From CAYYFX01 sp046330135 (GTDB lineage Bacteria; ARS69): 64,000 nucleotides of DNA. Below are positions 60,013 through 64,000 of the stretch, piece by piece. The position numbers and the translations under genes were made by a program. Positions within the stretch are counted from its first letter, which is position 1. The number at the start of each line of letters is the position of its first letter. Below the pieces are notes generated by a model. The model saw only the letters and a program-made list of their open reading frames with translations, was not told the origin of the DNA and ran no database searches. The stretch covers positions 9,264 through 73,263 of the forward strand of contig JAXLTI010000012.1 of assembly GCA_046330135.1 (NCBI GenBank). The letters are read 5' to 3'.

Positions 60013-62136
60013 ATGAATCCGCCGGACAACCCCCTCCTCGATGACGCCGACGAGCCCGGGAGCGCGCGCGACCCGCAGGCCGTGTTGCGGGTGGTCGAGC
60101 GGCTCCTCGACGGTAGCGGAGACCCCGAGTCGGACCTGTTCCTGCGCGAGGTGACCTCCGAGGTGGCGCGGCACACGGGCTCGATGCAGGTCGTGCTCAG
60201 CCTCGTGGACGCCGCCAGCGGCTCGTTCGAGGCTCGCGCCACGCACGGGTTCGCCGGGGAGGCGCCCGCGGACCTGAGCTGGCTCGAGAACGGCGTCCAT
60301 GGATGGGTCCACCGCACCGGTACGCCGCTGATCCTCACCGAGCCGGAGGCGGCCGGCGGCCTGCCGTTGCTGTCCTTCGAAGTCCCGCCGCTGGTGGCCG
60401 CGCCCATCCGGGTGGGGGACTCCACGCTCGGAGTCGTGGCCGCGCTGCGGCCGCTGCGGCAGGAAGGCTACGCCGAGGACGATCTCCTCTTCCTGCAGAC
60501 GATCGGCGCGCTCCTCGGCGGGATGATCGGGCACCGCCGCGCCGAGGCGCAGGGTCGCGACGCGATCCGCAAGACCATCGAGTCCCTCACGATGGCGCTC
60601 GACGCCCGGGACGCCTACACGCGCGGCCACTCGCAGCGAGTGGCGATGTACAGCGTGGCCATCACGAACGAGCTGGAGCGCGACAACCGCTGGTCCTTCG
60701 TGAAGGAGCGGCGCAACTCGCTGCTCATGTCGGCGCTGCTGCACGACATCGGGAAGATCGGGATCCGCGACGAGATCCTGCTGAAGCCGGGCAAGCTCAC
60801 CGACGAGGAGTACGCCCTCATCAAGGCCCACACGACGAAGGGCGCGGAGATCGTGCGCGGGATCCCCGGCTTCGACGAGGATGTCATCGCCGGAATCCTC
60901 CAGCACCACGAGAAGTGGGACGGCAAGGGCTACCCGGCCGGCCTCTCCGGCGAGCAGATCCACATCTTCGGTCGGATCATCGGGCTGGCCGACGCCTTCG
61001 ACGCCATCGTGACGAGCCGGCCGTACCACTCCGGCGCCTCGTTCCAGTACGCCATGGGGCGCGTCGAGGAGCTGTCGGGGACGGCGTTCGATCCCGAAGT
61101 GGTGCGGGCGATGATGCGCGCGTTCAAGGATTCGGCGGTCTGGAACGACCTCGGCAACATCTCGCTCGGAGGACCGAAGTCGGAGGAAGCGCCGCCGGCG
61201 GAAGGCGAGCCCGTCTCCACCGATCGCGCGCTGCGCAAGATCTTCGGCCGGAGCATCAACGAGCTGCCCACGCTGCCGCACGTCGTCTCGCAGATCCTGG
61301 AGAAGACGCGCAACCAGAGCACGCGCCTGGACGAGCTGGTGGACATCATCTCCACGGACCAGGTGCTCGTATCCACGTTCCTGAAGCTCGTGAACTCCGC
61401 GTTCTACGGCTTCAGCCGCCGGATCACCACGCTGAAGCAGGCGATCACGCTCCTCGGCTTCCGGAGCGTCCGCAACGTGGTCGTGAACGCGGGCGTCGTG
61501 GGCATCTTCCGCAAGCGGACGTTCAGCAATCGCTATCGGCTGCGCCTGTGGGACCACTCCGTGTCCTGCGCGGTGTGCGCCCGCGTCCTCGCGGAGCGGA
61601 GCGGCTACCTCGCCCGCGAAGAGGCGTTCACGGGCGGGCTGCTCCACGACATCGGGAAGATCGTGATCGACCAGTACGCGCCGCGCCAGTCGCGCGCCAT
61701 CATGGCGCGGGTGGACGCGGGGGAGGAGGCGCGCCTCGTGGAGGCCGAGGTGCTGGGCGCCGACCACATGAAGATCGGCGTCTGGATCGCGGATCGCTGG
61801 CACCTCCCCAAAGCGCTCTGCGCGGCCATCGAGTGCCATCACGATCCGGACTCGGCCCAGGCCGCGCCGGACCGCGAGCTCGTGCGCATCGTGGCTTCGG
61901 CGAACGGCCTGGCGAAGATCCGGCGCACGGAGCGCCCGGAGGAGCTGGACGCCGCGCTCGAAGCGTACGTGGCCTCGCCCGCGAACCTCCTGAAGCTCGA
62001 CCTCGGCGCGGCGCGCGAGGTCGTCGCCGCCACCTGGCAGGGCAAGGCCGAAGCGATGCGTACCTTCGGCGGCCTCCCGAGCGAAATGGCGGAGCCCGCC
62101 GCGGACGACGAAGGCGCCGCGCGCAAGACCAAGTAG
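60013..62136 (+). CDS. GAF - HD-GYP - HDOD fusion protein
   Basis: A 707-residue soluble protein: GAF domain (about 25-180), complete HD-GYP domain (about 188-370) with GHSQRVAMYS, LLHDIGKIGIRDEIL, HHEKWDGKGYPAGLSG and LADAFDAIVTSRPY, and a C-terminal HDOD domain (about 410-640; ELPTLPHVVSQILEKTRNQS, STDQVLVSTFLKLVNSAFYG, GLLHDIGKIVIDQ). The HD and GYP residues needed for c-di-GMP hydrolysis are intact. Having active HD-GYP and HDOD modules in one chain makes a likely c-di-GMP phosphodiesterase with its own signalling output. It follows the HDOD gene by 83 bases; repeat copy C begins at its stop. Confidence 0.9.
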   Translation: MNPPDNPLLDDADEPGSARDPQAVLRVVERLLDGSGDPESDLFLREVTSEVARHTGSMQVVLSLVDAASGSFEARATHGFAGEAPADLSWLENGVHGWVHRTGTPLILTEPEAAGGLPLLSFEVPPLVAAPIRVGDSTLGVVAALRPLRQEGYAEDDLLFLQTIGALLGGMIGHRRAEAQGRDAIRKTIESLTMALDARDAYTRGHSQRVAMYSVAITNELERDNRWSFVKERRNSLLMSALLHDIGKIGIRDEILLKPGKLTDEEYALIKAHTTKGAEIVRGIPGFDEDVIAGILQHHEKWDGKGYPAGLSGEQIHIFGRIIGLADAFDAIVTSRPYHSGASFQYAMGRVEELSGTAFDPEVVRAMMRAFKDSAVWNDLGNISLGGPKSEEAPPAEGEPVSTDRALRKIFGRSINELPTLPHVVSQILEKTRNQSTRLDELVDIISTDQVLVSTFLKLVNSAFYGFSRRITTLKQAITLLGFRSVRNVVVNAGVVGIFRKRTFSNRYRLRLWDHSVSCAVCARVLAERSGYLAREEAFTGGLLHDIGKIVIDQYAPRQSRAIMARVDAGEEARLVEAEVLGADHMKIGVWIADRWHLPKALCAAIECHHDPDSAQAAPDRELVRIVASANGLAKIRRTERPEELDAALEAYVASPANLLKLDLGAAREVVAATWQGKAEAMRTFGGLPSEMAEPAADDEGAARKTK

Positions 62137-62700
62137 CCATCGCGTCCACGCCGACGCGTGCCTCGCCTCGCGCGGCGTTCGTCGCGTCGGACGATGACGC
62201 ACGTGAAGAACACGTCGTCGGCTCGGCGTCGTGCTTTCGCCGCGAACGGTCGGCCTCCGGCATCCAGCCTCCGGCCGACCTCCCGCTCCGGCGGCTCCGC
62301 CATCCATGGCTGCGCCGCCTCCGCGAAGTCGCTGCGAAAGCACGCCACCGAGCCGCCGACGCGTGCCTCGCCTCGCGCGGTCTGCGCCGACGCGACGAGG
62401 GCTCGCACGAGTCGGGCGCGATCATCGGACGCAGCGCGACGCCGACTCCGGCGCGATCCCTTGGCGCAGCGCGTCGCCGACTGCGCGCCCGTCCGTCAGG
62501 TCGGTGCCGGTCGTCGGCCGTCTCGCGTCGGAGCGGCGCCGGCGGGTCTCGACCGCCGCGATCCGGTATCGGTCTCGCCCCGGGGCCCCGAGGCGAGACG
62601 GGCGAACCCTGACACGGCTTCAGGCGCGCAGTAGGACGCCGGCCCCGAAGCGAGACGGGCGAACCCCGGTCCGCGGCGAAGTTCGGTCCGCCGCGAGACA
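62137..62700 (+). repeat. Dispersed structured repeat, copy C
   Basis: About 560 bases between the HD-GYP/HDOD gene and rarA, same orientation as copies A and B. A 25-base segment at 62151-62175 is repeated exactly at 62356-62380. Between them lies the family hairpin: left arm 62211-62240, right arm 62334-62365, including an exact CGTGCTTTCGC/GCGAAAGCACG pairing; the 93-base loop contains a smaller inverted repeat (GGTCGGCC near 62248 with CCGGCCGACC at 62271-62280). The GATCCGGTATCGG block is at 62560-62572. Frames open through it are not preserved between copies. Confidence 0.87.
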
Positions 62701-62707
62701 GGCGCGA

Positions 62708-62713
62708 TACAAT
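62708..62713 (+). promoter_or_regulatory. -10 element of rarA, suggesting a leaderless mRNA
   Basis: TACAAT (62708-62713) places transcription start at about 62720-62721, exactly at the GTG taken as the rarA start. No convincing -35 was found. Confidence 0.4.
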
Positions 62714-62720
62714 GCCGCTC

Positions 62721-64000
62721 GTGGAGCTCTTCGAACATCCCCAGGACGACGCCCCTCCGCCGGCGGCGCCGCTCGCGGACCGGATGCGGCCGCGGCGGCT
62801 CGACGAGATCGTCGGGCAGGACGCGATCGTGGGCGCGGACGCCACGCTGCGACGGGCCGTGGCGCAGGGGCGGCTTCCGTCGTTGATCCTCTGGGGCCCG
62901 CCCGGCTGCGGGAAGACCACGCTGGCCCGCGTGCTCGCGCACGAGCTCGACGCCGAGTTCCGCGAGGTCTCCGCCGTATCGTCGGGCGTGCAGGAGCTGC
63001 GCGAGGTCGTCGCCGCGGCGAAGCAGCACCGCTCGCGGGGCCGACGCACGATCCTCTTCATCGACGAGATCCATCGCTTCAACAAGGCACAGCAGGACGC
63101 GGTGCTTCCCGCCGTCGAGAACGGCACGGTCGTGCTCATCGGCGCGACCACGGAGAACCCGTCGTTCGAAGTGAACGCGCCGCTGCGCTCGCGCTGCCAC
63201 GTGCTGCGCCTCGAGGCGCTGCGCCGCGACGCGATCGACGCGATCCTCTCTCGCGCGCTGGCGGACCGTGGGCACGGCCTCGGCGCGCGCGAGGTCTCCC
63301 TCGACGCGGACGCGCGGGACGAGATCGTTCGCCGCGCGAACGGCGACGCGCGCATCGCGCTCAATCTGCTGGAAGCGTGCGCGGACGTCGCGGCGGGCGG
63401 CGCGGCCGTCGGCCGGAGCACGGTGGCATCGCTTGCGAAGGAGAACACCGTCCTCTACGACCGGGCGTCGGGCCGGCACTACGATCACGCGTCTGCGTTC
63501 CAGAAGAGCCTGCGCGGCTCCGATCCGGACGCCGCACTCTACTGGATGGCGAAGATGCTCGCGGCGGGCGAGGACCCGCGCTTCGTGGCGCGCCGGCTCC
63601 TGGTCACGGCGGCGGAGGACGTGGGGTTGGCGGATCCGCAGGCGCTGTCGGTCGCGGTCGCGGCGTTCCAGGCCCTCGAGTTCCTGGGGATGCCGGAGGC
63701 GCGAATCCCCTTGGCCGAGGCGACGATCTACGTGGCCACGGCGCCGAAGTCGAACAGCGCGGTCAAGGCGATCGACGCCGCGCTCGGGGCCATCTCCGAA
63801 GGAGAGTCCCACGAAGTTCCTCCGTTCCTGAGGATGGCGGACCCGGGGAAGAAGGATTACATTTACCCCCATCTCGCCCCCGGCCACTTCCGCTCGGACG
63901 ATTACCTTCCGGCGGAGCTCCGGGGGCGTTCGTTTTATGTTCCCGGAGAGCTGGGCGACGAGACGACGATCGCGAAGCGGATTCGCGGAGCTCTCGGCCG
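62721..64000 (+). CDS. rarA: Replication-associated recombination protein A (AAA+ ATPase), 3' end cut by window
   Basis: At least 426 residues of RarA/MgsA, which acts at stalled replication forks. Walker A ILWGPPGCGKTTLARVLAHE, Walker B TILFIDEIHRFNKAQQD, sensor 1 IGATTENPSFEVN, and the C-terminal MgsA region (EDVGLADPQALSVAVAAFQA, PKSNSAVKAIDAAL) are clear; only the last residues lie beyond the window. GTG 62721 gives VELFEHPQDD, matching the short N-terminus common in the family (M-D/E-L-F). ATG 62712 in the same frame overlaps the -10 hexamer and is less likely. Confidence 0.93.
   Translation, partial: MELFEHPQDDAPPPAAPLADRMRPRRLDEIVGQDAIVGADATLRRAVAQGRLPSLILWGPPGCGKTTLARVLAHELDAEFREVSAVSSGVQELREVVAAAKQHRSRGRRTILFIDEIHRFNKAQQDAVLPAVENGTVVLIGATTENPSFEVNAPLRSRCHVLRLEALRRDAIDAILSRALADRGHGLGAREVSLDADARDEIVRRANGDARIALNLLEACADVAAGGAAVGRSTVASLAKENTVLYDRASGRHYDHASAFQKSLRGSDPDAALYWMAKMLAAGEDPRFVARRLLVTAAEDVGLADPQALSVAVAAFQALEFLGMPEARIPLAEATIYVATAPKSNSAVKAIDAALGAISEGESHEVPPFLRMADPGKKDYIYPHLAPGHFRSDDYLPAELRGRSFYVPGELGDETTIAKRIRGALG

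Noticed and set aside
62158..62634. 158-codon frame through repeat copy C, and similar frames in copies A and B
   Set aside because: Frames shift between copies and codon-position conservation is absent; the shared constraint appears to be on hairpin pairing instead.

Overview
The window is a very GC-rich (roughly 70 % by eye) bacterial chromosome segment packed with housekeeping operons on both strands. Several traits point to a Gram-negative, diderm member of the FCB superphylum, perhaps a Candidatus Eisenbacteria-like lineage: a complete Tol-Pal operon, an FG-GAP repeat protein and a lamin-tail-domain protein that both end in FlgD-Ig/type A-like C-terminal domains, a PorV-like outer membrane protein, and ferredoxin-dependent 2-oxoacid oxidation. 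This placement is inference from gene content; no 16S or ribosomal protein gene is present. There is no CRISPR array, prophage or insertion sequence.

Layout. 1-7270: fatty-acid operon plsX-fabH-fabD-fabG-acpP-fabF ending in an RNase III with a 413-residue disordered tail. 7593-11848: a 1328-residue PAS/pseudo-receiver/three-GAF sensor coupled to a tiny orphan histidine-kinase dimerisation domain. 11892-15578: gap-pgk-tpiA-secG with a tRNA-Leu(GAG) one base after secG and a terminator. 15646-19140: aminotransferase and acetyltransferase (minus), and rocD (plus). 19141-19826: repeat copy A. 19827-27186 (minus): EamA transporter, DUF2203 protein, korB/korA, a DHH phosphoesterase, PTS enzyme I. 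27323-32494: cobalamin adenosyltransferase, then tolQ-tolR-tonB/tolA-tolB-pal-LysM lipoprotein. 32540-35521 (minus): a Yip1-like membrane protein preceded by two paralogous small secreted cysteine peptides, then a MocR-type regulator without its PLP lysine. 35790-42833: glnA, pruA, an unknown gene, an ALDH7-type dehydrogenase, fumC. 43008-49634: sulfotransferase, GT39-like/TPR membrane protein, PP-loop thiouridylase-like protein, FG-GAP repeat exoprotein. 49635-50187: repeat copy B. 50188-53786 (minus): YigZ/IMPACT protein and proton-translocating transhydrogenase in the order pntAb-pntB-pntAa. 54080-58704: macrodomain protein, class-I glutamine amidotransferase-like hydrolase, zinc-ribbon protein, lamin-tail protein plus PorV-like protein. 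58806-62136: HTH protein, HDOD protein, GAF/HD-GYP/HDOD fusion. 62137-62720: repeat copy C. 62721-end: rarA (cut by the window end).

The genes serve central carbon and nitrogen metabolism (glycolysis, the 2-oxoglutarate node, fumarate, ornithine/proline/lysine catabolism into glutamate, glutamine synthesis, NADPH from transhydrogenase), envelope maintenance and c-di-GMP-type signalling. Promoter-like pairs of the form TTGnCn-N17-TAnnnT recur upstream of several transcription units. The two most unusual items are a family of three dispersed intergenic elements of about 0.55-0.7 kb, whose long hairpin arms change in a compensatory way between copies, and a pair of paralogous secreted small peptides encoded directly upstream of a membrane protein.
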